Positions 10,036 through 19,231 of a stretch of 64,000 nucleotides of DNA are shown here, in pieces. Source of the DNA: Eshraghiella sp964405265. Lineage in GTDB: Bacteria; Bacillota; Clostridia; Lachnospirales; Lachnospiraceae. How positions within the stretch are numbered: the first letter of the stretch is position 1; the number at the start of each line of letters is the position of its first letter. The DNA lies in assembly GCA_964405265.1 (NCBI GenBank), contig CAYONC010000007.1, positions 1-64,000 on the forward strand, given 5' to 3'. Below the pieces are notes generated by a model. That model was not told where the DNA came from, did not search any database, and saw only the letters and a program-made list of their open reading frames with translations. Position numbers and translations under genes: made by a program.

Positions 10036-10131
10036 TTAAAAAGTGTAAAAAAGGAGGTCATATCCTGTATTAACCGTGCTCTTATTCAGCCGGTCCGCAA
10101 TTACCCTGCTAAATATATTCATAATGCACAT
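10036..10131 (-). CDS. Possible 28-31 residue small peptide
   Basis: The frame starts at 10131, or more likely at the second ATG at 10122, which has AGGAG ten bases upstream; the first ATG is only one base from that site. The product contains MNIFSRVIADRLNKS and ends in an aromatic, hydrophobic LLFYTF. It is the last frame before the operon terminator and begins 49 bases after the membrane-protein gene. The strong ribosome site argues for translation. A signal or membrane-active peptide is possible but unproven. I recognise no family. Confidence 0.4.
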   Translation of the reverse strand: MCIMNIFSRVIADRLNKSTVNTGYDLLFYTF

Positions 10132-10179
10132 GCTCCTTTCGTTTTTATCATCTTTAACGTAACACCATAAACAGTCCTG

Positions 10180-10878
10180 TCAATTATCTTCGTTATGCTT
10201 TGCGGCAACAAGATCCTTCAGTTTTAGAAACAGCAGACCTAAAGCCACAAATATGATTACAAGCAGCACAACCATGTAAAATACCCCGATACCCAGAGTT
10301 GACGAGCTTATCTGTGAAATATCAAAACCAAACCATCCCGTAGGAGCACCAAAGTTAATAAAGTTGTACGGAGCACACATTTCTCTGTTCCACCTCATTC
10401 CGTTATTTGAGAGAATTACAACAAATGCCAGATACGCCAGAGGAGGTATTACTGCAAATATTGCATGATAAAGCTTTGAACGGAACCGGTAATCACACAG
10501 AAAAAAATCAGCAAGCGCAAGTATCGGCGTAATAAAGTGTACACAGAGACTTCCGGCATGATTATTCAGATACGACTTAATGAACCCTCTTTCATTAGTC
10601 GGAGCAAGTACAAACATATAAATAAGGAATGTTAATGTAATGCATATGGTCATCATAAATTTAAAAATATACAGACCGTTACATCTTATATCCTTACGTC
10701 CTCCGGTTGCTAATGAGATACAGTCTCCCACAAGAAAAATTACCAGTGCAATATCGATAAATATATTGGATATATTTGTAAAATATGTAAGTGAAGTAAT
10801 GTCACTGTAAGTAATTATCAGTCCGTATACCGATGCCGCTATGGCAGCTGCTTTAATAAAAATACCTGCTTTTCTCAT
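10180..10878 (-). CDS. Multi-pass membrane protein, Pr6Pr-like
   Basis: The product has 232 residues and six to seven predicted membrane helices. The early YFTNISNI segment and the middle VHFITPILALADFF segment are reminiscent of the Pr6Pr membrane-protein family, whose function is poorly known. The ATG directly abuts the stop codon of the glycosyltransferase gene upstream (TAAATG), so the two are co-transcribed and probably translationally coupled. A role in envelope polymer assembly is inferred only from this position. No catalytic motif was seen. The family assignment rests on pattern recognition and is moderate. Confidence 0.6.
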   Translation of the reverse strand: MRKAGIFIKAAAIAASVYGLIITYSDITSLTYFTNISNIFIDIALVIFLVGDCISLATGGRKDIRCNGLYIFKFMMTICITLTFLIYMFVLAPTNERGFIKSYLNNHAGSLCVHFITPILALADFFLCDYRFRSKLYHAIFAVIPPLAYLAFVVILSNNGMRWNREMCAPYNFINFGAPTGWFGFDISQISSSTLGIGVFYMVVLLVIIFVALGLLFLKLKDLVAAKHNEDN

Positions 10879-12519
10879 TTACATTTTTTCCTTTATCTTT
10901 TCGGTAATCTTCATATAAGCCGACGGCTTCAGATGCCATGGATAACACCCGTGCCTGAACTCAATATGCGTAAAATAAAAATCCTCTTCCGACAAACCTG
11001 ATATATCCGTGGCTCCCGGACATTTTTCCATAAAATAATCATAATACCTGTCTAATATGGCATTAATGCGTCTTATTTTAACTGCATCAGGATATAAAAA
11101 TTCTTTTCCTTCTTTTCCATAATATTCTGACAGCTTCATTCTGACCAGTATAATTTTATGTGCCGGCATATATTTTTTTAAAAGTTCTATAAACTTATCA
11201 CAGCTTTTTTCCCACAACTCTTCCGTATCAGGATCTTCTCTGGCAATTCTTTTATATTTTATCTCTGATAAAACTGATGTTTCTTCAAGTGCTTCGCTTA
11301 TCGTAAAATAATTGTTCCCGCTTATTCCGATATCATACCTTTCCTCCAGAAAGTCAACAAGAAAATAATCAACATCCTTAAATTCCATAATGCTTTTGTA
11401 AAAAAGCTTATTGGAAAGATCGTTAATAATGCCTTTCTGTCTGAACTCAACAGGATGCTTTGCATCAACTGAGTTGAGCAGCGTATTTTCTTTGTTCATC
11501 AGACTGATAATACTCTGAAACCCATAATATTCCGTCAAAATTTCTCCAGGATCACTGTTCATCAAAATCTTGCTGACCGTATAGAGATTATAGCTTCCAA
11601 AAGAAACAACATTAAAAATCTTTTCATCCGCCCTTTCAGAAAAATACCGGGTTAAAAACATCTGCTGCTTATTATCAAATTCATTTTCATAAATATGCAG
11701 CACCCTCCGTACCATACGCATGTTAATCCTGAGTCTTCTTATCATATATTGTTTCATTTCATCATAATACTCAGTAAAAAGATTATGTGACTTAAAAATA
11801 TCTACCAGACTGTACAGGCACTTTACCCTGTCATCAAGACGATATATGTGATTTACCGTACTTCCCGCATGATTTCTGTAATAATACAGAGGACGGTTTA
11901 CATGGCTTATTCTGTCTGCATAAGCAAATAAAACGGGAATTGCGGCAACATCCTCAAAAAAATGGTTCGGAAAAGAAAACCCGCTTTTAATAAATATGGA
12001 TGCTTTATAAAGCTTTGAAACGGGAAAAGAAGATATTTCAAATACATATCCTTTATTCTTTCCTTTTTCAAGCAGATTATCCTCGACATATTCTTCGTAT
12101 ACGGATCCGACCTCTTCGTCGTCCATCTTTGTTCTGTATAAATCTGCAATCGCAATATCCGCATCATTGCTTTTCAGCGAATCATATAACTCCTGTACGG
12201 CATATGTTTCCATCCAGTCATCCGAATCGACAAATACTATATATTCTCCCACAGATTCCTGTAAGCCTCTGTTTCTTGCCTCTCCCTGTCCCATATTGGT
12301 CTGCGTGAAAACCCTGACCCTTGAATCTGTTTCCATATACCTCTGACATATTCTCAAGGAATCGTCTGTCGAGCCATCATCAATCAACAATATCTCAATA
12401 TCCCGGTATGTCTGATTAAGGAGTGATTCCATGCACTTGTCCAGATACTTTTCTGCATTGTAACAGGGAATGATTATTGAAACCAGATTTTTCTTTCTAT
12501 TTTCCACAATATAATTCAT
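10879..12519 (-). CDS. GT2 family glycosyltransferase with long C-terminal extension
   Basis: This 546-residue cytoplasmic or membrane-associated enzyme transfers a sugar from a nucleotide donor. The GT-A domain covers about residues 12-235, with SIIIPCYNAEKYL at the start, IDDGSTDDS, and the metal-binding FVDSDDW. The remaining 300 residues have no recognised domain and may hold an acceptor-specific region; GT2 enzymes of capsule and teichoic-acid loci often carry such tails. A GAGG site lies seven bases before the ATG. It sits 12 bases after the glycerophosphotransferase gene, so both probably build the same wall or capsular polymer. The sugar and acceptor are not predictable from sequence. 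Confidence 0.85.
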   Translation of the reverse strand: MNYIVENRKKNLVSIIIPCYNAEKYLDKCMESLLNQTYRDIEILLIDDGSTDDSLRICQRYMETDSRVRVFTQTNMGQGEARNRGLQESVGEYIVFVDSDDWMETYAVQELYDSLKSNDADIAIADLYRTKMDDEEVGSVYEEYVEDNLLEKGKNKGYVFEISSFPVSKLYKASIFIKSGFSFPNHFFEDVAAIPVLFAYADRISHVNRPLYYYRNHAGSTVNHIYRLDDRVKCLYSLVDIFKSHNLFTEYYDEMKQYMIRRLRINMRMVRRVLHIYENEFDNKQQMFLTRYFSERADEKIFNVVSFGSYNLYTVSKILMNSDPGEILTEYYGFQSIISLMNKENTLLNSVDAKHPVEFRQKGIINDLSNKLFYKSIMEFKDVDYFLVDFLEERYDIGISGNNYFTISEALEETSVLSEIKYKRIAREDPDTEELWEKSCDKFIELLKKYMPAHKIILVRMKLSEYYGKEGKEFLYPDAVKIRRINAILDRYYDYFMEKCPGATDISGLSEEDFYFTHIEFRHGCYPWHLKPSAYMKITEKIKEKM

Positions 12520-12531
12520 ATATTATCCTCA

Positions 12532-14037
12532 TCAGAGTATGATTTTTTCACAAAGCCTTTTACAGTTGCTGCCGTCGGGATAATCATGAACCAGCCGGCT
12601 CACCCTGTTGCGTTCCTCATAAAACTCATCCTTATTCATACACACATTCTGTATGAAATTTATCATATCATCTGTATTTTTCATTTTTTCTCCCGGCATA
12701 AGCTCCAGAGGATTTTCTACGGAAAATCCCAGCCTGTACTCATGCATGTCATCCGTACTGTACCCAATCGGACGGTTAAGTAGCATATAGTCAAAACCTA
12801 TGGTCGAATAATCCGTTATCATTCCGTCCGCAAGTCTCATAACATCATAAATATTTATACCGTATTCATCAAGAACGTCCTGAGTCAGTATTGAGAAATG
12901 ACTGCTGTCTCTATTATTAATCTTAATATAAGTTAAATCCTGCAGCATGTGCGGCTTTAAAATCATAAGCACGTTCATTTTTTCTAAAGCACTTGTCAGC
13001 TTTTCAAAATCCTGCACTGATTCCAGCAGTGGAATTCCCAGATTAAATATCTTATCGGTATCCGTTCTGTTCGTGTTTTTTCGCTGCCGGAATGTAGGTA
13101 CCCAGAGGATTATCTTATCATACCGTGCTGTTTTAAATAATCCTTCCGCTCTCTCATGTCCGTATTCCGAAAACAAAATATCCGTTCTTGGCGAACCACA
13201 TTCCATAATTCTCTGTTCATTAACAGAATATTGTTCTTTAATAATTGTAGTGCTGTACCGGGACGGACTTATGACATAATTCAAATCAGACGGCAGATTG
13301 ATGATTCCTTTTGTTGCTTTTATAGGCGGAGAACCATGATTTAAATATACCGATATCTGATCATCCCGTAATTTTCTGAGTATCCGGTTCTCATATATGA
13401 TATACTTTGCTCTTCCTACATAATGGTAATATTTAATCACGTCAGAAAACGAATCAGCAAGCATTGCCGTTTTCCGGTTCAAAAACACTTCATTCCGTGT
13501 ATCAGAAAACCTTTCCGGATGATCACAAAGCCATGCTAACTTATATTTTCCGAAATAGTTATTCCCTGCAATATATTTTCCTAAAGCCTGTGCATTTTCA
13601 CAGGTATCACCTTCTCCGTTTAATACGATAACGTCTTTTAACGGAAGACGGCACATCAGACGTTCCAGACGGTTTGTCAGCTCGTATCTTTTATCAGGTG
13701 CTTTGTAACACATACCTTTTTTATTTTTGCATATATTTTGAATCTGGGCAAAAATTTCCTTATAACACAAAGCAGTAATCACAAGCACATGCTGATTCAG
13801 ATTAATTTCTGCGAGTCTGTCGGGATGCATTACCGGCACTTCATGACCGTTCAGGAAAATGACGGTTCCATTCTTGCATTCGTTATTATCAACCACAAAT
13901 GCAACTCTTTCTTCCAGCTTCAGTTTCTTATAGGTTTCAAAAACATAAGACAGATTTCCGCCGGCTCCGAAACATATAATCTTTTTCTTCCTGGAAATGC
14001 GTTTCAGCTTCTCCGCCGTACATTCACGTAATTTCAT
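12532..14037 (-). CDS. CDP-glycerol glycerophosphotransferase family protein (TagB/TagF-like)
   Basis: The 501-residue enzyme probably transfers glycerol-phosphate or ribitol-phosphate units onto a teichoic-acid-like or capsular polymer at the inner membrane face. Residues 16-100 form a Rossmann-like segment (KKIICFGAGGN) of the kind that precedes many surface-polymer transferases. The Glyphos_transf region spans about 190-495, with CGSPRTDIL, ILWVPTFR, LKPHM and the conserved ITDYSTIGFDYMLLN. It is the first gene of an operon with the GT2 gene and the membrane protein. A promoter overlapping an inverted repeat lies upstream (14091-14124). GGAGAG precedes the start. Confidence 0.87.
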   Translation of the reverse strand: MKLRECTAEKLKRISRKKKIICFGAGGNLSYVFETYKKLKLEERVAFVVDNNECKNGTVIFLNGHEVPVMHPDRLAEINLNQHVLVITALCYKEIFAQIQNICKNKKGMCYKAPDKRYELTNRLERLMCRLPLKDVIVLNGEGDTCENAQALGKYIAGNNYFGKYKLAWLCDHPERFSDTRNEVFLNRKTAMLADSFSDVIKYYHYVGRAKYIIYENRILRKLRDDQISVYLNHGSPPIKATKGIINLPSDLNYVISPSRYSTTIIKEQYSVNEQRIMECGSPRTDILFSEYGHERAEGLFKTARYDKIILWVPTFRQRKNTNRTDTDKIFNLGIPLLESVQDFEKLTSALEKMNVLMILKPHMLQDLTYIKINNRDSSHFSILTQDVLDEYGINIYDVMRLADGMITDYSTIGFDYMLLNRPIGYSTDDMHEYRLGFSVENPLELMPGEKMKNTDDMINFIQNVCMNKDEFYEERNRVSRLVHDYPDGSNCKRLCEKIIL

Positions 14038-14090
14038 ATATTCTCTCCATGGGACTGCATCTGCATATAATATAATTCTGCATCAAAAAT

Positions 14091-14124
14091 ATTTTACTCT
14101 TTTTCAACGGTTTTTACAACCGTT
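14091..14124 (-). promoter_or_regulatory. Promoter with overlapping inverted-repeat operator for the surface-polymer operon
   Basis: On the minus strand TTGTAA (14119-14114) and TAAAAT (14096-14091) are 17 bases apart, a sigma-A-like promoter. A perfect 7-bp inverted repeat, AACGGTT/AACCGTT with a 5-base centre (14106-14124), covers the -35 box, the expected position for a repressor site. Confidence 0.5.
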
Positions 14125-14230
14125 TTCAAATATACCACCATAGACTTATTTACATTTCACTTTTATTTTTCTTTTTTTAACAGCCTGTCAGATAATCCCC
14201 TTATAATCAATTTATATCCTTACAAAGAAA

Positions 14231-14265
14231 AAAGGTATAATCTCAATTCATGGGATTACACCTTT
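14231..14265 (-). terminator. Terminator of the CheX-like/receiver gene
   Basis: An interrupted stem (AAGGT..TAATC with GATTA..ACCTT) is followed on the minus strand by TTTTTTCTTT. A weaker T-rich tail on the plus strand means it may act in both directions. Apart from this hairpin and the promoter at 14091-14124, I see nothing in 14038-14324. Confidence 0.6.
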
Positions 14266-14324
14266 ATTTTCTAAATCATATATCCATGCATACAAAAAAT
14301 GTCCGCAAGGTTTTTATATCCTGA

Positions 14325-15629
14325 TTATTTAAGAATGTTCTCAAAATTCTTGATAACATCTTCTTCATTGAAAGGCTTCATTATAAAAAGGTTGGCACCG
14401 CTCTTAAGTGCTTCAACAACCTTATCCTGCTGGCCTGCTGCCGTAATCATTATTACGTTAGCCTTGCTGTCCTTAGCCTTAATCTGTTTAAGTGCTTCAA
14501 CACCATCCATAACAGGCATCGTGATATCCAGAGTAACCACATCAGGCTGAATCATATCATACATTTCAACTGCTTCAGCACCGTTAACGGCTTCAGCTAC
14601 GACTGTATAACCGTTCTTCTCCAAAAGTCCTCTTAACATCTTACGGATAAGAGATGAATCATCCACAATCATAATTCTTCCCTTGGATGATGCGGCAGCT
14701 TCCGTATCTTCATTCTTCTTAAGCTCAACCATATATGAATCATTACCCGGAATCATATTCTCATCCACTGATATGATAATGTCAACCTGTCTGTCATGTA
14801 TGTATACCGGCATTGTATATGCCGTACCTGATATCTTCTGGTTCAGATATACAACCGGAGGAAGCATGTCTATATTAAGACCCGTCTTGCTTGATTCCGA
14901 TGCAAAGAGACCGTTATTAAGGTTAGCGAACTCACTTACGGCGTCATATATCTCATCGCTTCCGGATATTGAGGTTCCGTGTGCAAATCCGTTGGCAAGT
15001 TCAATTATGCCTTCCATGCTGCTGTCTGCAGCAAATCCCAGATACAGGAATTTGTCGCCCCTGCTTATCTGTCCTGCAAGTACGGTATATTCATAATCCT
15101 TAACCTTATGCATTCTTCCCGGATAAAAATCGGTCGTAACAAATCTGGTTATATTCCTCAGCACGAGACCTGCAAGCCCTGTCACAAGCGGATTCATCGT
15201 TGCTGCAAATAAAGGAATAAGCTTATCAATATTCTCTTCCTTAAGTGCTTCAAGTTCTCCGTCCGTAAAACCGTTGGCAGACTGAAAATCCAATAAATTC
15301 TTATCAATATCAGTCAGTGTAAGACCACCCTTATCTGTCAGAAGCTGATAAAATTTCATTGCAACATTGCCCTGCTTCTTGAGAAGAAGTGATACCTGCT
15401 CATCCGTAAGATACTTCTGTTCAACGGCAATATCACCAAAACGCTTGTCCATCTGCGTCTGCAGATGATTAATCTCTTCCGCCTGTTTCTCGGTCAGCAT
15501 TCCGTCTGCTACGGCAATCGTACCCAGCTTAACCCTCGCATTATTCTGTTCCTTCAAAATATCAGTAAGCGTATCCTGTGAAATCACTTCATGATCAACA
15601 AGGTACTTACCAAATAACTGGCTAAACAT
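14325..15629 (-). CDS. CheX-like phosphatase-type domain fused to a CheY-like receiver
   Basis: The start is the ATG at 15629, preceded by GGAGG, giving 434 residues. Residues 1-100 contain two helical units (LFGKYLVDHEVIS and KRFGDIAVEQKYLT) resembling the N-terminal MshEN-type repeat of type II secretion ATPases. The middle (about 155-300) looks like a CheX-type domain, with an AHGTSISG segment. The C-terminal receiver (about 318-434) has IMIVDDSS, the phospho-acceptor Asp in VVTLDITMPVMDG, and the conserved Lys in FIMKPFNE. It probably takes part in chemotaxis or another phosphorelay by receiving or removing phosphate. No flagellar or che genes are adjacent. The gene is alone, with its own terminator. 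Confidence 0.8.
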   Translation of the reverse strand: MFSQLFGKYLVDHEVISQDTLTDILKEQNNARVKLGTIAVADGMLTEKQAEEINHLQTQMDKRFGDIAVEQKYLTDEQVSLLLKKQGNVAMKFYQLLTDKGGLTLTDIDKNLLDFQSANGFTDGELEALKEENIDKLIPLFAATMNPLVTGLAGLVLRNITRFVTTDFYPGRMHKVKDYEYTVLAGQISRGDKFLYLGFAADSSMEGIIELANGFAHGTSISGSDEIYDAVSEFANLNNGLFASESSKTGLNIDMLPPVVYLNQKISGTAYTMPVYIHDRQVDIIISVDENMIPGNDSYMVELKKNEDTEAAASSKGRIMIVDDSSLIRKMLRGLLEKNGYTVVAEAVNGAEAVEMYDMIQPDVVTLDITMPVMDGVEALKQIKAKDSKANVIMITAAGQQDKVVEALKSGANLFIMKPFNEEDVIKNFENILK

Positions 15630-15759
15630 TATATTACTACCTCCATACAAACTACATATTATACTAATTATACAAAATAATTCTTAAAATTACTACCGTT
15701 TTCTGAATTTTTCATAAAAATTTGAAATAAATTGAAATATTTCATAAATAAATGCCATG

Positions 15760-17493
15760 TCATACAAACTGACTGTTATAAATCTGTGAATAAAAGCCGC
15801 CTGATTCAAGCAGTTCATCATGATTTCCCTGTTCTATCACATTTCCGTCCTTCATCACAAGAATTACGTCCGCAGACTTAATCGTTGAAAGCCTGTGGGC
15901 AACTATAAAGCTTGTCCTTCCCTTCATCATCATGCTGAAGGCTTCCTGAATCTTCATTTCCGTTCTCGTATCAATGGAAGATGTCGCCTCATCAAGAATC
16001 AGCATCGGTGGGAGGCACAACATAACCCTTGCAATACACAGAAGCTGTTTCTGCCCCTGAGACAGGCTTCCTCCGTCTTCTCCGATACAGGTATCATATC
16101 CGTCAGGAAGTCTTCTGATAAAACTGTGTGCATGTGCCGCCTTTGCTGCCGCTATAATCTCATCCTCCGTTGCATCCGGTTTTCCCATACTTATGTTATC
16201 CCTGACAGTTCCCGATTTAAGCCACGTTTCCTGAAGCACCATGCCGTAGCTGCTCCTGAGGCTTTTTCTTGTAACACTGCGTATATCCCTGCCTTCGACC
16301 TTTATTTCACCTTCATCCACATCATAAAATCTCATAAGAAGATTAATTACCGTTGTTTTTCCGCATCCGGTAGGTCCTACTATCGCAATTTTCTGTCCCG
16401 GACGGACTTTCAGATTAAGGTCCGTAATAAGTTTTCTGTCCGCAGTATATGAGAAGCTGACGTTATCAAGTTCTATACTGCCTCCGCCCTCATTAACACA
16501 CAGTTCTCCGTCTGCATCCGCCCTCATCGGTTCCTCTTCTATCAGTTCAATGACTCTTCCTGCACAGGCAACCGCGTTCTGCAGTTCCGTTACAACCCCT
16601 GAAATTTCATTAAACGGCTTCATATACTGATTGGCATAGCTTAAAAGTGCCGATAAGGCACCAACCGTTATACCGCCTCCCATCACGGAAAACGCTCCTA
16701 TAAAAATTACAAGTGCATAGACGATATTATTAATAAATCTTGTGGACGGATTGGTAAGGGATGAAAAGAATATTGCCTTAAGGGAATACTTTCCGAGCCT
16801 GTCATTTATCTCATCAAAACGTTTCAGTGATTCTCCTTCCCTTCCATATGCCTGCACGATTTTTTCATTACCGATTATCTCATCAATCATGCCGGTCTGT
16901 TCCCCTCTTGCTTCTGATTGTTTTTTAAACATGGTAAAAATTTTTTTTGCAACAAATGATGCAACAAAGAATGACAATGGTGTCACAAATACAACCACCA
17001 TAGTTATTTTCCAGTCGTATATAAGCATGAATACAAGAGTACCGAGTATCGTCATTATGCCTGTAAAGAACTGCGTAAATCCCATTAGGAGTCCGTCAGC
17101 AAACTGGTCCACATCCGATATCACACGGCTTACAACTTCACCCGGCGGATGTGTATCCACATAATTAACCGGAAGTATCTGAAGCCTTGAAAATGCATCC
17201 CTCCTTATGTCCCTTATTATGGAAAATGTTATTTTGTTATTGATTACATTCATTATCCACTGCAGCAGGGCAACTGCGGCAACAGTTGAAAGAATTATCG
17301 TTATAATCTGCATTATCGCCTTAAAATCAACCTCCCCCCGTCCCGTAACATAATCTATTGCCATGCCCTGAAGTACGGGAATTGCCAGCTGTCCTGCCAC
17401 TGTGGCGAGTGCAAGAAGAAGCGACGCTGCTATGGCAGTCTTATATTTTCCCAGGTATTTCATTATTTTTTTAATTGTTGTATTCTGCTTCAT
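15760..17493 (-). CDS. ABC exporter half-transporter, second subunit
   Basis: The 577-residue protein has six membrane helices (about 15-310), followed by an ATPase domain with Walker A GPTGCGKTT, signature LSQGQKQ and Walker B MLILDEATSS. It is a type IV exporter of the MsbA/LmrA class and probably pairs with the half-transporter encoded just upstream. I chose the ATG at 17493, which overlaps the preceding stop (TGATG) and has GGAGG nine bases upstream; a GTG three bases earlier is an alternative. The substrate is unknown. It is the last gene of the operon that starts with the dockerin protease. I saw no strong terminator in 15651-15759. Confidence 0.9.
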   Translation of the reverse strand: MKQNTTIKKIMKYLGKYKTAIAASLLLALATVAGQLAIPVLQGMAIDYVTGRGEVDFKAIMQIITIILSTVAAVALLQWIMNVINNKITFSIIRDIRRDAFSRLQILPVNYVDTHPPGEVVSRVISDVDQFADGLLMGFTQFFTGIMTILGTLVFMLIYDWKITMVVVFVTPLSFFVASFVAKKIFTMFKKQSEARGEQTGMIDEIIGNEKIVQAYGREGESLKRFDEINDRLGKYSLKAIFFSSLTNPSTRFINNIVYALVIFIGAFSVMGGGITVGALSALLSYANQYMKPFNEISGVVTELQNAVACAGRVIELIEEEPMRADADGELCVNEGGGSIELDNVSFSYTADRKLITDLNLKVRPGQKIAIVGPTGCGKTTVINLLMRFYDVDEGEIKVEGRDIRSVTRKSLRSSYGMVLQETWLKSGTVRDNISMGKPDATEDEIIAAAKAAHAHSFIRRLPDGYDTCIGEDGGSLSQGQKQLLCIARVMLCLPPMLILDEATSSIDTRTEMKIQEAFSMMMKGRTSFIVAHRLSTIKSADVILVMKDGNVIEQGNHDELLESGGFYSQIYNSQFV

Positions 17494-19226
17494 CACACAT
17501 TACCTCCCGCTGTCCTGTTACCGTCAGTTCCGTATATTTCACGATATACGCCGCAGCTTTCAAGCAGTTCCTCATGTGTCCCGATTCCTTCAATCACTCC
17601 GTCTTCAAGCACTACTATCCTGTCAGCAGAAGCTATTGATGCCGTACGCTGGGATACAATGAAGGTTGTCATGCTTCCTCCCATGCTGCGTATCGCCTTC
17701 CTGAGCTTTGAATCGGTCGCATAATCCAGTGCGGAAGAACTGTCATCAAGAATCAGTATCTCAGGCTTTCTTATCAGTGCCCTTGCAATGGTAAGTCTCT
17801 GTCTCTGTCCGCCTGAAAGATTTTTGCCTCCCTGAAGGATTTCATAATCAAGTCCGCCTTCTTTTTTATCAACAAATTCCTTTGCCTGTGCCTCTTCTGC
17901 TGCCTGATATATTTCTTCATCCGTTGCTTCCCCTTTTCCCCATTTCATGTTATCCCTTATTGTCCCGTTAAAAAGCACCGCTTTCTGCATTACGATTCCT
18001 ATGCGTTTTCTCAAATCTTCTTTTGTATAATTTTTTACATCCGTTCCGTTGACCTTTACGCAACCTTCAGTTGCATCATAAAATCTTGGTATAAGGTGGA
18101 CAAGTGAGGATTTACCGGAACCTGTTCCACCGATTATGCCTATTGTCTCACCTTTTTTTACTCTAAGATTAATTCCGTGTATGGAAGGAGCTTTACCATT
18201 CTTATAAGTCAGTGATACATTTTCAAATTCAACGGCATATTCAGTTTCCGGCAGTTCAGATGTTTTTTCAGGATAGTACATGCTGCTTTTCACATCAAGG
18301 ACCTCCCTGATTCTGTTTGCCGATGCCATTGCCTTGCTAATCTGCATTATAAGACCTGCTAACTTCACAAGCTCAACAAGAATCTGTGACATATAATTTA
18401 CAAGTGCAATAACCTGACCCTGTTTTAATATGCCGGTGTCCACCTTTACGGCTCCCGAATATATAAGTGCAATCATGGCAATATTGATAATTACAAAGGT
18501 AACCGGATTCATAAGTGCCGATATTTTCCCGGCAAACAGCTGCGTCTTAGTCAGCTCTTCATTGTTTTTTTCAAATATGTTCTTTTCTTCATTTTCCTTA
18601 TTAAATGCCCTTATAACCCTTGTTCCCGTAAGATTTTCCCTTGTTATTTTAAGGACCGAATCCAGTCCGGACTGTACCTTCTTATACAGCGGAATGGATG
18701 CCATCATAACGCCGAATACTATAACGGACAGTGCAGGAATTGCAACGCAGAAAACAAGTGCACATTTTACGTTAATTGTAAAAGCCATTATCATGGCACC
18801 GAAGACAATAAAAGGCGATCTTAAAAACAGTCTGAGGACCATGTTAACACATCCCTGAACCGAATTAACATCCGTCGTCATACGGTTAATCAGCTTTGAC
18901 GTTCCTATCTCATCAATTTCCGTAAACGAGAGACCCTGTATATGTGCAAACAGTGAATGACGAAGCTCTGTTGCAAATCCGGTTGCTGCTTTTGCCGCAA
19001 AATACTGGGCGGTAAGTGAACAGGCGAGTCCAACAAGTGCAAGAAGTATAATAATCAGCACACGGGATATGATGTATGATGTATTCTCCGTTCCTATTCC
19101 CCTGTCAATGATATCTGCCACAACAAGTGGAACAAACAACTCAAAAGAAGCCTCCAGTAATTTAAACAGAGGCCCCATAACACATTCTTTGATATAATTT
19201 TTCAGATATACAAATAAGCTTTTCAT
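17493..19226 (-). CDS. ABC exporter half-transporter, first subunit
   Basis: The 577-residue protein has six N-terminal membrane helices and an ATPase domain with Walker A GGTGSGKSS, signature LSGGQRQR and Walker B ILILDDSSSALD. In Walker B the usual catalytic Glu is Asp (LDDSS), a pattern typical of the degenerate half of heterodimeric exporters such as BmrC/BmrD, so the pair probably works as a heterodimer with one full catalytic site. The start at 19226 uses GGAG inside the end of the kinase-like gene, whose stop is five bases away. Substrate candidates include drugs, lipids or peptides; the operon context (secreted protease, CotH) does not decide. Confidence 0.9.
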   Translation of the reverse strand: MKSLFVYLKNYIKECVMGPLFKLLEASFELFVPLVVADIIDRGIGTENTSYIISRVLIIILLALVGLACSLTAQYFAAKAATGFATELRHSLFAHIQGLSFTEIDEIGTSKLINRMTTDVNSVQGCVNMVLRLFLRSPFIVFGAMIMAFTINVKCALVFCVAIPALSVIVFGVMMASIPLYKKVQSGLDSVLKITRENLTGTRVIRAFNKENEEKNIFEKNNEELTKTQLFAGKISALMNPVTFVIINIAMIALIYSGAVKVDTGILKQGQVIALVNYMSQILVELVKLAGLIMQISKAMASANRIREVLDVKSSMYYPEKTSELPETEYAVEFENVSLTYKNGKAPSIHGINLRVKKGETIGIIGGTGSGKSSLVHLIPRFYDATEGCVKVNGTDVKNYTKEDLRKRIGIVMQKAVLFNGTIRDNMKWGKGEATDEEIYQAAEEAQAKEFVDKKEGGLDYEILQGGKNLSGGQRQRLTIARALIRKPEILILDDSSSALDYATDSKLRKAIRSMGGSMTTFIVSQRTASIASADRIVVLEDGVIEGIGTHEELLESCGVYREIYGTDGNRTAGGNV

Positions 19227-19231
19227 AATTC

